A stretch of DNA of 39,759 bases, from the NCBI GenBank assembly GCA_017517685.1, contig JAFWYK010000008.1, positions 1 to 39,759 on the forward strand, read 5' to 3'. Of this stretch, positions 8,982 to 16,162 are shown piece after piece. A program made the translations under genes and the position numbers. The notes below the pieces were generated by a model. That model did no database searches. It had not been told where the DNA came from and saw only the letters and a list, made by a program, of their open reading frames with translations. Each line of letters begins with the position of its first letter. The first letter of the stretch is position 1. Source of the DNA: Clostridia bacterium (lineage in GTDB: Bacteria > Bacillota > Clostridia > TANB77 > CAG-508).

Positions 8982-9746
8982 ATGGACAAATTTCAATTTG
9001 ATGAATTATTAAAAGAAATTAAAATAGGGCTTGAAAATAAGAAAGTTGAAATGCAAGATGCTTTGATTAAAGAGAGAAGTAAAGGTATTTCAACAAAAAC
9101 AGATAAAATATTAGATGTAATAAGTGATTTTGAATTTCAAAGAGATTTTATGCCACAAAAACATAGTATTGCTGTATGTTATTTAGGAAATCCTGAAGTA
9201 ACATTAACATATATATTAGATTCTCTTGCTCATGATAATAAAATTACATTATGTGCAAATGAAGGAAAAGCTATAAATCAAATATTAATTAATATAATAC
9301 TAGATGGTATGAGAAAATTAAAAATGAGAAATCAATGGATTAATTTTAATCCAAATCATAATGAAATTTATTTAAGAGATAATGAAAAATATTTCTCAAA
9401 AATAGTTTATATTGGTGATTTTTTAGAATTTGATAGATTTAAAGCTTTCTTTAAGAAAAGACCAGTAGAATACAATAATTATGGACATATTAAACTATTT
9501 ATTGATAAAGTTAAATATGCTGATGAGTTTAAAAAAATTACTCAATTTGCATATACAGAAAATATTAGTTTAGAAGTATTTGAAGATATTGATGACTTTA
9601 TTTATGAAAGTAAAAAAGAAGATTTTGCAGTTTTATATGTAGATGATTCTAAAACAATAAATAAAATCCAAAGAGATCTTAAATCAGGGGAAGTAATAAT
9701 GAATGATTTTCCATTTGATACATATAAATTTAAAATATCAAAATAA
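8982..9746 (+). CDS. Unknown protein with faint aldehyde-dehydrogenase-like layout
   Basis: I cannot assign this 254-residue protein firmly. There is no signal peptide or membrane segment. The order of elements recalls a shortened aldehyde-dehydrogenase/ProA fold: a helical start, SIAVCYLGNPEVTLTYILDS at about 62-81 (where such enzymes carry a V-x-NP motif before a Rossmann helix), ANEGKAINQILIN at about 93-105, and near the end a D-x-SKTINKIQRDLKSGEVIMND stretch like the family's late strand before VN. The Gly-rich nucleotide site and catalytic Cys region are not visible, so if related it would be a non-enzymatic relative. ATG 8982 follows AAAGGGTGA. It is probably its own transcription unit, since the plsX promoter lies downstream. 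Alternative: a lineage-specific protein with no such relation. Confidence 0.6.
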   Translation: MDKFQFDELLKEIKIGLENKKVEMQDALIKERSKGISTKTDKILDVISDFEFQRDFMPQKHSIAVCYLGNPEVTLTYILDSLAHDNKITLCANEGKAINQILINIILDGMRKLKMRNQWINFNPNHNEIYLRDNEKYFSKIVYIGDFLEFDRFKAFFKKRPVEYNNYGHIKLFIDKVKYADEFKKITQFAYTENISLEVFEDIDDFIYESKKEDFAVLYVDDSKTINKIQRDLKSGEVIMNDFPFDTYKFKISK

Positions 9747-9748
9747 TT

Positions 9749-9760
9749 GACCAATCGGTC
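9749..9760. promoter_or_regulatory. GACC-N4-GGTC dyad upstream of plsX promoter
   Basis: GACCAATCGGTC is an almost complete 12-bp palindrome, 16 bases upstream of the plsX -35 box. It resembles TetR-family operators in style. The FapR box known upstream of plsX in Bacillus is not present. Confidence 0.3.
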
Positions 9761-9776
9761 GAATTTGTAAAAAGTA

Positions 9777-9805
9777 TTGATTTTTTTATCTAAACGTTCT
9801 ACAAT
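9777..9805 (+). promoter_or_regulatory. Putative sigma-A promoter of plsX
   Basis: TTGATT (9777-9782), a 17-bp spacer and TACAAT (9800-9805) precede the plsX start by 36 bases. Confidence 0.7.
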
Positions 9806-9841
9806 AGTAAATGCGTAGATAATAATCTAGGGGGTATTAGT

Positions 9842-10861
9842 TTGAAAATATTATTAGACGCTATGGGCGGAGATAACGCACCAGACGCAGTAATAAAAGG
9901 AGCTGTTAAAGCTGTATCTGAGATTAAATCAGAAATAGTTTTAATTGGTAATGAAGAAATAATTAATGCAAAAATAAAGGAATTTTTTGATAAAGATAAG
10001 ATTTCAGATATTAATGAAAGATTATCAATTAAACATGCAACAGAACAAATTGAAATGGAAGATACACCAACAGTTGCTATTAAACAAAAGAAAGATTCTT
10101 CTATGGTTGTTGGATTTAGAATGTTAAAAGAGGGAGAAGGAGATGTATTTATATCTGCTGGAAACTCTGGAGCGTTATTAACAGGAGCAACATTATTAGT
10201 AGGAAGAATTAAAGGTATTGATAGACCTGCTATAGCACCAATGCTTCCAGCTTATAAAAAGAGCTTTATGCTTATGGATGCTGGAGCAAATACAAACTGT
10301 AAACCATTAAATTTAGTTCAATTCGCACAAATGTCTACAATTTACTTGAGAAATACATTTGGAATTGAAAAACCAAGAATAGGCTTATTAAATATTGGAA
10401 CTGAAGAAACAAAAGGTAATGAACTGGTTAAAGAGACATATAATATTCTAAAAGAACAATCAGAAGAACTAGGAATTAATTTTATTGGTAATGTTGAAGG
10501 TAGAGATTGTTTCTCAGGAGAAGTAGATGCAGTTATAACAGATGGATTTACGGGAAATGTTTTCTTAAAAACAACAGAAGGTTTAGGAAAATTAGTAAAA
10601 AGAAATTTAACAGAGTCTTTAAAAAGAAATATTTGGACTACTTTATGTGCAATTCCATGCTTACCAGCAATTAAAAGATTCTCAAAAACAATGGATTATA
10701 AAGAATATGGTGGAGCTCTATTCTTAGGAGTAAAAAAACCAGTTGTTAAAGCACATGGTAGTAGTGATGAATATCTATTCTATTTTACATTAAAACAAGC
10801 TGAAAACTTTGTAAAAAGCGGCGCTGTAGAAAAGATGAAAGAAGAATTTGAAAATAAATAA
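9842..10861 (+). CDS. plsX: Phosphate acyltransferase PlsX
   Basis: PlsX converts acyl-ACP and phosphate to acyl-phosphate, the acyl donor for PlsY in the first step of phospholipid synthesis. It acts at the inner face of the membrane. The sequence begins with the diagnostic MKILLDAMGGDNAPDAVIKG and has SAGNSGALLTGATLLVGRIKG, DAGANTNCKP, NIGTEETKGNEL and the late TDGFTGNVFLKTTEG motif. 339 residues is typical. The start is TTG at 9842, since AGGGGG lies seven bases upstream and the conserved N-terminus begins exactly there. It is followed by acpP and rnc, the order common in Firmicutes. Confidence 0.96.
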   Translation: MKILLDAMGGDNAPDAVIKGAVKAVSEIKSEIVLIGNEEIINAKIKEFFDKDKISDINERLSIKHATEQIEMEDTPTVAIKQKKDSSMVVGFRMLKEGEGDVFISAGNSGALLTGATLLVGRIKGIDRPAIAPMLPAYKKSFMLMDAGANTNCKPLNLVQFAQMSTIYLRNTFGIEKPRIGLLNIGTEETKGNELVKETYNILKEQSEELGINFIGNVEGRDCFSGEVDAVITDGFTGNVFLKTTEGLGKLVKRNLTESLKRNIWTTLCAIPCLPAIKRFSKTMDYKEYGGALFLGVKKPVVKAHGSSDEYLFYFTLKQAENFVKSGAVEKMKEEFENK

Positions 10862-10868
10862 AAAAGAC

Positions 10869-10897
10869 TTGACATTTTAGATGACATATAATAAAAC
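10869..10897 (+). promoter_or_regulatory. Putative promoter of acpP
   Basis: A perfect TTGACA (10869-10874) is followed after 17 bases by TAAAAC (10892-10897). A TATAAT lies at 10887-10892 but would give only a 12-bp spacer. The promoter allows acyl carrier protein to be made independently of plsX. Confidence 0.55.
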
Positions 10898-10941
10898 TAA
10901 ACTATAATATTTATAGAAATAAAAAAGGAGGTATAATATAA

Positions 10942-11181
10942 ATGAATACAGAGGAAGTTTTTGAAAAAGTAAAAGCAATTATTGTAGAACAATTAGGAGT
11001 AGCTGAGACTTCAGTAGAAATGGATGCATCATTTATTGATGATTTAGGAGCTGATTCATTAGATATCGTTGAATTAGTTATGGCTTTAGAAGAAGAATTT
11101 GATATGGAAATACCAGATTCAGATGCTGAAAAAGTAGTTACAGTTGGAGATGTTGTTGAATACATTAAAGAAAACGTATAA
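10942..11181 (+). CDS. acpP: Acyl carrier protein
   Basis: ACP carries growing acyl chains on a 4'-phosphopantetheine arm during fatty acid synthesis and supplies acyl groups to PlsX. The 79-residue acidic protein has the [19 protein letters not shown] motif, with Ser39 (in DSL) as the modified residue, and the usual four-helix pattern. ATG 10942 follows AAAGGAGGT. It has a promoter just upstream and a terminator just downstream, so it is probably transcribed mostly alone, at high level. Confidence 0.97.
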   Translation: MNTEEVFEKVKAIIVEQLGVAETSVEMDASFIDDLGADSLDIVELVMALEEEFDMEIPDSDAEKVVTVGDVVEYIKENV

Positions 11182-11197
11182 TCGAAAGATAAAAATT

Positions 11198-11223
11198 GAA
11201 AGGGTAATACCTTTCTTTTTTTT
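11198..11223 (+). terminator. Rho-independent terminator after acpP
   Basis: The stem GAAAGG/CCTTTC (11198-11203 with 11210-11215) is followed by eight T. Confidence 0.88.
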
Positions 11224-11282
11224 GTCCTTATTACAATCAATTACATTATCTTATCATTTATATGTTATTTTATTTAAAGGAC

Positions 11283-11311
11283 TTGTAAATATTGTCAAAA
11301 ACATATAGAAT
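11283..11311 (+). promoter_or_regulatory. Putative promoter of rnc
   Basis: TTGTAA (11283-11288), a 17-bp spacer and TAGAAT (11306-11311) lie 33 bases upstream of the rnc start. Confidence 0.6.
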
Positions 11312-11344
11312 ATAGGCATCAAGTATAAAAGGAGGTGAAATGAA

Positions 11345-12031
11345 ATGAAAGAATTAAGCGAATTTGAAGACAAAATAGGATATGTCTTTAAAGACAAAAA
11401 TTTATTAAAAACAGCTTTTACTCATACTTCATATGCATATGAACATAAGGTTGAAAGTTATGAACGTTTAGAATTTTTAGGTGACAGCATACTTGAATTT
11501 ATTAGTAGCAATTATTTGTTTGAAAACTATAAAGAGTTATCAGAAGGAGAAATGACTAAAGTTAGAGCTGCTGCAGTTTGTGAAAAAAATTTATATAAAA
11601 TCGCAATTAAGCATGGTTTTAGTGATTTCTTGTTTTTAGGAAAAAGTGAAAAGTCAGCTAGTGCTAACACAATAAAAAGAGCTATACAAGCTGATGTTGT
11701 TGAAGCGGTGATTGCAGCAATGCTTTTAGATTCTAATGATATTGAATTAGTTAAAAAATTTGTTATTGATAATATTAAAGATGATATTGAATATTCAAGC
11801 AAACATGTTGGTTTTGAAGATTATAAAACAATATTACAAGAGAAACTACAAATTAATGGTGTTGCAGAAATTAAATATGTTATTATTAATGAAGAAGGAC
11901 CAGATCATTGTAAAACATTTACAGCAAGAGTTGAATGTAATGGAAAACCACTTGCAACTGGTTCTGGCAAAAGTAAAAAAATAGCAGAGATGGCAGCTGC
12001 TAAAGTAGCTATAGAGAGTTTGAAAGAGTAG
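11345..12031 (+). CDS. rnc: Ribonuclease III
   Basis: RNase III cleaves double-stranded RNA, mainly in rRNA precursor maturation and mRNA turnover. The N-terminal nuclease domain has the signature YERLEFLGDSILEF with metal ligands Glu43 and Asp47, and Asp117 and Glu120 in AIQADVVEAVIAAM. A C-terminal double-stranded RNA-binding domain covers about 155-228, with KSKKIAEMAAAKVAIESL. 228 residues is standard. ATG 11345 has AGGAGGT nine bases upstream. The radical SAM gene begins 11 bases after its stop, and the ribosome site of that gene overlaps the rnc stop. Confidence 0.97.
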   Translation: MKELSEFEDKIGYVFKDKNLLKTAFTHTSYAYEHKVESYERLEFLGDSILEFISSNYLFENYKELSEGEMTKVRAAAVCEKNLYKIAIKHGFSDFLFLGKSEKSASANTIKRAIQADVVEAVIAAMLLDSNDIELVKKFVIDNIKDDIEYSSKHVGFEDYKTILQEKLQINGVAEIKYVIINEEGPDHCKTFTARVECNGKPLATGSGKSKKIAEMAAAKVAIESLKE

Positions 12032-12042
12032 GAGGTGTATCT

Positions 12043-13116
12043 ATGAAAAAACAATACATTATACCAATCTTTGTACCACATCTAGGATGTCCAAATGATT
12101 GCATATTCTGTAATCAACGAAAAATTAGTGGCCAAATGAAAAATGTTACAGAAAATGATGTAAGAGATACAATCGAGTTTTATTTAAGTAATTTTAAAGA
12201 GAAGGATGCACATATAGAAGTAGCATTTTATGGTGGAAGTTTTACTGGAATTGATGTTGAACTTCAGGATAAATTATTGCAAGCTGCATATGATTATATT
12301 AAAGAAAAGAAAGTTCATAGTATAAGAATATCAACAAGACCTGATTACATAGATAAAGCTACATTAAAAAGATTAAAAAAATATAAAGTAAAAACAATTG
12401 AGCTTGGTGTTCAATCAACAAATGACTTCGTGCTTGATAGATGTAAACGTGGTCATACATTTGAAGATGTTGTAAAAGCGTCTAAATTAATAAAAAGATT
12501 TAGAATGAAATTAGGGCATCAAATGATGATTGGATTACCAGAAAGTACAGAGTTAGATGATTTACAAACAGCAAAAGATTTAATTAAATTAAAACCAGAT
12601 ATGGTTAGAATTTATCCGGTATTAGTTATTAAAGGTACACAACTTGAAAAAGAATATAATGAAAATCAATATGATCCATTAACTGTTGAACAAGCTGTTG
12701 AAAGATGTAAAGAACTTTGTTATATGTTTGGCAAGAAAAAGATTGATGTTATAAGAATTGGACTTCAAAATACAGATACAATTTGTTCACCTACAAATCA
12801 AGGTAGTGAAGTAGTAGCTGGACCATATCATGAAACGTTTAGACAACTTGTAGAATCTTCAATTTATTATGATACAATAGTTTCAAAAATAAAAAAGATT
12901 AATACAAGAGTAAAAGAAGTTACTGTAATAGTAAATCCACAAAACGTTAATAATGTTGTTGGTTATAAAAAATCAAATATACAAAGATTAAAAGAAATGT
13001 ATGATGTTGATGTAGTTGTTAAACAAGATATTAAATATCCAGCACAAAAAATTGATGTTAAAGTAACAAAAAGGTTTAGAGATTTCATTGATGAAGATGA
13101 AACTGCTAAAAAATAG
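12043..13116 (+). CDS. Elp3-like radical SAM protein
   Basis: The 357-residue protein has the radical SAM cluster motif C-x3-C-x2-C at Cys16, Cys20 and Cys23 (GCPNDCIFCNQRK). The barrel motifs follow: AFYGGSFTGID, RISTRPDYI, TIELGVQS and GHQMMIGLPEST. This set, including RPDYI and ELGVQS, matches the Elp3-like branch of the superfamily, which in Elp3 modifies wobble uridine in tRNA. This shorter bacterial form lacks the acetyltransferase domain, and its substrate is not known to me. It is translationally close to rnc and ends at a terminator. A second position for this gene type next to rnc is common in Clostridia. Confidence 0.85.
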   Translation: MKKQYIIPIFVPHLGCPNDCIFCNQRKISGQMKNVTENDVRDTIEFYLSNFKEKDAHIEVAFYGGSFTGIDVELQDKLLQAAYDYIKEKKVHSIRISTRPDYIDKATLKRLKKYKVKTIELGVQSTNDFVLDRCKRGHTFEDVVKASKLIKRFRMKLGHQMMIGLPESTELDDLQTAKDLIKLKPDMVRIYPVLVIKGTQLEKEYNENQYDPLTVEQAVERCKELCYMFGKKKIDVIRIGLQNTDTICSPTNQGSEVVAGPYHETFRQLVESSIYYDTIVSKIKKINTRVKEVTVIVNPQNVNNVVGYKKSNIQRLKEMYDVDVVVKQDIKYPAQKIDVKVTKRFRDFIDEDETAKK

Positions 13117-13129
13117 AATAATTTTAATT

Positions 13130-13161
13130 AAAACACCTATACTAAAAGTATGGGTGTTTTT
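13130..13161 (+). terminator. Terminator after the radical SAM gene, overlapping the next start codon
   Basis: A 14-bp stem with one G-U pair (13130-13143 with 13147-13160) has a 3-base loop and a T run at 13157-13161. The ATG used for the YitT gene (13150) lies in the 3' arm of this hairpin. Confidence 0.8.
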
Positions 13162-14001
13162 GTTATATTAAAGAATGTAATAGGAATTATATTAGGGTGT
13201 GTTTTGGCATCATTTGGAACAGCAATATTTTTATTGCCTTCCAAATTATCTAGTGGTGGTTTTTCTGGTATTGCCACAATACTATATTATTTGTTTAATT
13301 TTAAAATTGGTACAGTTATTATTCTTTTAAATATTCCGCTATTTATATATAGCTATTTTAAAATAAGTAAATCATTTACAATAAAAAGTGTATTTGCGAC
13401 TGTAATGTATTCTAAATTTATAGATATGTTTGAAGGGATTAATGTATATATAGAAGATAGATTTTTATCTTGTATTTATGGTGGTGTTTTTATTGGTATA
13501 GGGTTAGCATTAGTACTAAAATGTGGAGCTTCAACAGGAGGTACTGATTTAGTTGCTCAAATAGCAGTTAAAAGACGTATAAATGCTAAAATAAGCACGA
13601 TTATTACTATAATAGATATAATTGTTGTGTGTTTAAATATAATTGTTTTTAAAGCTATTGAAATTGGACTATATTCATTTATTACTATCTGGATAATAGG
13701 AAAGATGATAGATTTGCTTTTTGAAGGTATAAATTATTCAAAGATTATTTATATAATTTCAAAAAAGAATAGTATAATTTCAGAAACATTAAGTAGAGAT
13801 TTAGATAAAGGAATAACTAATATATATGCTGAAAGCGGATTTGATAAAAAAGAAATAAAGATTATTATGTGTGTATGTAAACGATATGACGTTGAGAATA
13901 TAAAAAATGAAGTTTATAAAAATGATAGAAATGCATTTATAATAATAGCTAATGCAAGAGAAGTTTTTGGGCTAGGTTTCAAGAATCATCAAGGTTTTTA
14001 G
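13150..14001 (+). CDS. YitT family membrane protein
   Basis: This 283-residue protein has five to six hydrophobic segments in the first 200 residues and a soluble C-terminal domain (about 205-283) of the DUF2179 type. Family motifs include FLLPSKLSSGGFSGIATILYYLF near residues 28-50 and KCGASTGGTDLVAQIAVKR near 125. Its role is not established; related proteins are treated as transporters of unknown substrate. The start is odd: ATG 13150 has no ribosome site and lies inside the preceding terminator hairpin. The next possible start (TTG, codon 19) would cut into the first membrane segment, and alignment with the family fits a start near 13150. Translation may be weak or begin on a leaderless transcript. 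Confidence 0.88.
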   Translation: MGVFVILKNVIGIILGCVLASFGTAIFLLPSKLSSGGFSGIATILYYLFNFKIGTVIILLNIPLFIYSYFKISKSFTIKSVFATVMYSKFIDMFEGINVYIEDRFLSCIYGGVFIGIGLALVLKCGASTGGTDLVAQIAVKRRINAKISTIITIIDIIVVCLNIIVFKAIEIGLYSFITIWIIGKMIDLLFEGINYSKIIYIISKKNSIISETLSRDLDKGITNIYAESGFDKKEIKIIMCVCKRYDVENIKNEVYKNDRNAFIIIANAREVFGLGFKNHQGF

Positions 14002-14077
14002 GTTTAAATTTCTATTGATTATTTGTTTAAATTATAATACAATAAACTTGTAAAATTATGTGAAAGAATGAATAATT

Positions 14078-14947
14078 ATGGAAGAAAAAATTATTATAGA
14101 AAATCAAGAATCGTTTAATTTAAAACATATTTTTGAATGCGGTCAATGCTTTAGATGGAATGAAGAAGAAGATGGTTCTTGGATAGGTGTTATTAAAGAT
14201 GCTGTAATTAAAGTAAGAATAGAAGATAATAAAGTAATTTTTACTGGAAAAGTATTAGGGAATCAAGATTTTAAGAAAATTGTTTATGATTATTTTGATC
14301 TAAATACTAATTATACAGATTACAAAAATGAATTATCCAAAATAGATGAGTATTTAAGAGAAAGTATTAAGTTTGGAGAAGGAATTAGAATATTAAAACA
14401 AGATTTATGGGAGACAATAATATCATTTATAATCTCTGCTAATAATAATATTCCTAGAATAAAGAAAATCATTAATGCAATCTCTAGTACATATGGTAAG
14501 AAAATAGTTTTTGAAGAAAAAGAATATTATCTATTTCCAACTCCAGAAGAATTGTCAAAAGCGACTGTAGAAGATTTAAGAAAATTAGGTCTTGGATTTA
14601 GGGATAAAAGGATATATGAGACTACAAGATTGATTAATGAAAATACAATTTCACTTGAAGAGATAGAAAATTTTGCTGATACAGCCAGAGCAAGAGAAGA
14701 GCTTTTAAAACTTGATGGTGTAGGACCTAAAGTGGCAGATTGCATATTATTGTTTTCATTAAAAAGATTAGATGTTTTTCCAATTGATGTTTGGGTTAGA
14801 AGAGTTATGAATGATTTATATATTCATAATGAGGATGAAGAAAAAGTAAATAAAAAAGAACTACAATGTCTAGCAGAAGAAAAATTTAAAGGTTTGTCCG
14901 GTATTGCACAACAATATTTATTTTACTGGAAAAGAGAAACTGCATAG
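14078..14947 (+). CDS. ogg: 8-oxoguanine DNA glycosylase (OGG1-like, HhH-GPD)
   Basis: This enzyme removes 8-oxoguanine from DNA and cuts the strand by beta-elimination in base excision repair. The N-terminal domain carries FNLKHIFECGQCFRW, the mark of the OGG1-type N-domain. The helix-hairpin-helix is LDGVGPKVADC, with the Schiff-base lysine Lys218, and the catalytic Asp237 is in FPIDVWVRR. 289 residues is normal for clostridial Ogg. No strong ribosome site precedes ATG 14078 (GAAAGAATGAA only). The following gene starts nine bases after the stop, so the two are likely co-transcribed. Confidence 0.93.
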   Translation: MEEKIIIENQESFNLKHIFECGQCFRWNEEEDGSWIGVIKDAVIKVRIEDNKVIFTGKVLGNQDFKKIVYDYFDLNTNYTDYKNELSKIDEYLRESIKFGEGIRILKQDLWETIISFIISANNNIPRIKKIINAISSTYGKKIVFEEKEYYLFPTPEELSKATVEDLRKLGLGFRDKRIYETTRLINENTISLEEIENFADTARAREELLKLDGVGPKVADCILLFSLKRLDVFPIDVWVRRVMNDLYIHNEDEEKVNKKELQCLAEEKFKGLSGIAQQYLFYWKRETA

Positions 14948-14956
14948 GAGTAATAT

Positions 14957-16144
14957 ATGAAAAGAATTTTCGAAAATATTTTAACTTTTATAATAATTAC
15001 TTTAATTGTTTTAGTAATTGCTGTAGTTATTTATATAGGACTAGATATAGGTGGAATTATTGAGGTTCCGGATAGAGTTAGTCTTGTAAAAATATTAAAT
15101 TTAGATAAAAAAATTGTTCAGGCAACAAATACTATTAACGAATATAAAGAAAGAAAAAAGAGTGAAAAAGTATTTGTAAATACAAATGCTGAAGCTGTTT
15201 TTGATGGAGTAGACTATATTAATAAAGTATATGAAGGTTTTGATTCACTAGATAATTCTAAAGTAGAAAATGTAGCACCAAACGTAGTTACTCATAATAA
15301 ATTTTACTATAGTCAATTAGATTCATATGGGAAAAAGATTTACGATAAGTTAGAATCTAATACAGAAAATATGAAAGACGGATTATTCAAAGTAGATTAT
15401 AAATATGACTTTGATGATCTATTACATACAGAAAATGGTAGTACAGTATTAGATAATGCATATAAACATGGCGTGTGTGCTTATTTTTTAGAGAATCCTG
15501 ATTTGTTTTATTTAAATATTAATAAACTTTGTATAACTACAAAGAAAACGATATTACCAATATTTACTTCATATCAAGTATCTATTGGAGCTGAAGAAGG
15601 TTCTTATTTACAAAGTGGTTATATAGATAAAGTACAAATAAATAATACCAAAAGTACTTTAGATTCTATAAAAGCTCAAATTGTTGATGCATGTAAAGAT
15701 AAGACTGATTATGATAAAGTTAAAATTGTGCATGATTATTTAGTAGATACTATTGAATATGAACAAAATGATGATAATAACACTTATAATATATATGGAG
15801 CTTTAGTTAATAAAAAAGCGGTTTGTGAAGGATATTCAAGAGCATTTAAATATATTTTAGATGATCTAGGAATAGCAACAGTGCTTGTTTATGGAGAAGC
15901 AATAAATACAAATGGAGAAAGAGAAAGCCATACATGGAATTATGTGTATTTAAAAGATAATTGGTATGCTGTAGATGTTACATGGGATGATCCAATATTA
16001 AGAAAAGGAACTATGACAGATGAAATCAAATATTCATATTTCTTAAAAGGGTCAGATGAATTTTTTGTAGATCATGTTGAAAGTTATCAAATTGCTGAAG
16101 GAACAAATTTTAAATATCCAGAATTATGTAAGACAAATTATTAA
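14957..16144 (+). CDS. Membrane-anchored transglutaminase-like protein
   Basis: The 395-residue protein has one N-terminal membrane segment (about 8-35) that should place the rest outside the cell. The C-terminal part (about 235-395) is a transglutaminase-like domain with the Cys-His-Asp triad visible: Cys290 in KKAVCEGYSRAF, His325 in ESHTWNYV and Asp340 in YAVDVTWDDP. Bacterial members of this fold are usually peptidases or amidases at the cell surface; substrate unknown. The middle region (about 75-235) is unassigned. ATG 14957 follows TAGGAG, close behind ogg. The neighbourhood (ogg, addB) gives no functional hint. Confidence 0.88.
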   Translation: MKRIFENILTFIIITLIVLVIAVVIYIGLDIGGIIEVPDRVSLVKILNLDKKIVQATNTINEYKERKKSEKVFVNTNAEAVFDGVDYINKVYEGFDSLDNSKVENVAPNVVTHNKFYYSQLDSYGKKIYDKLESNTENMKDGLFKVDYKYDFDDLLHTENGSTVLDNAYKHGVCAYFLENPDLFYLNINKLCITTKKTILPIFTSYQVSIGAEEGSYLQSGYIDKVQINNTKSTLDSIKAQIVDACKDKTDYDKVKIVHDYLVDTIEYEQNDDNNTYNIYGALVNKKAVCEGYSRAFKYILDDLGIATVLVYGEAINTNGERESHTWNYVYLKDNWYAVDVTWDDPILRKGTMTDEIKYSYFLKGSDEFFVDHVESYQIAEGTNFKYPELCKTNY

Positions 16145-16162
16145 TAAAGAAAGGAAATCTAT

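Noticed and set aside
14033..14038. TATAAT upstream of ogg as a promoter
   Set aside because: The nearest -35-like TTGATT is only 12 bases away and nothing fits at 17 bases, so the promoter cannot be supported.
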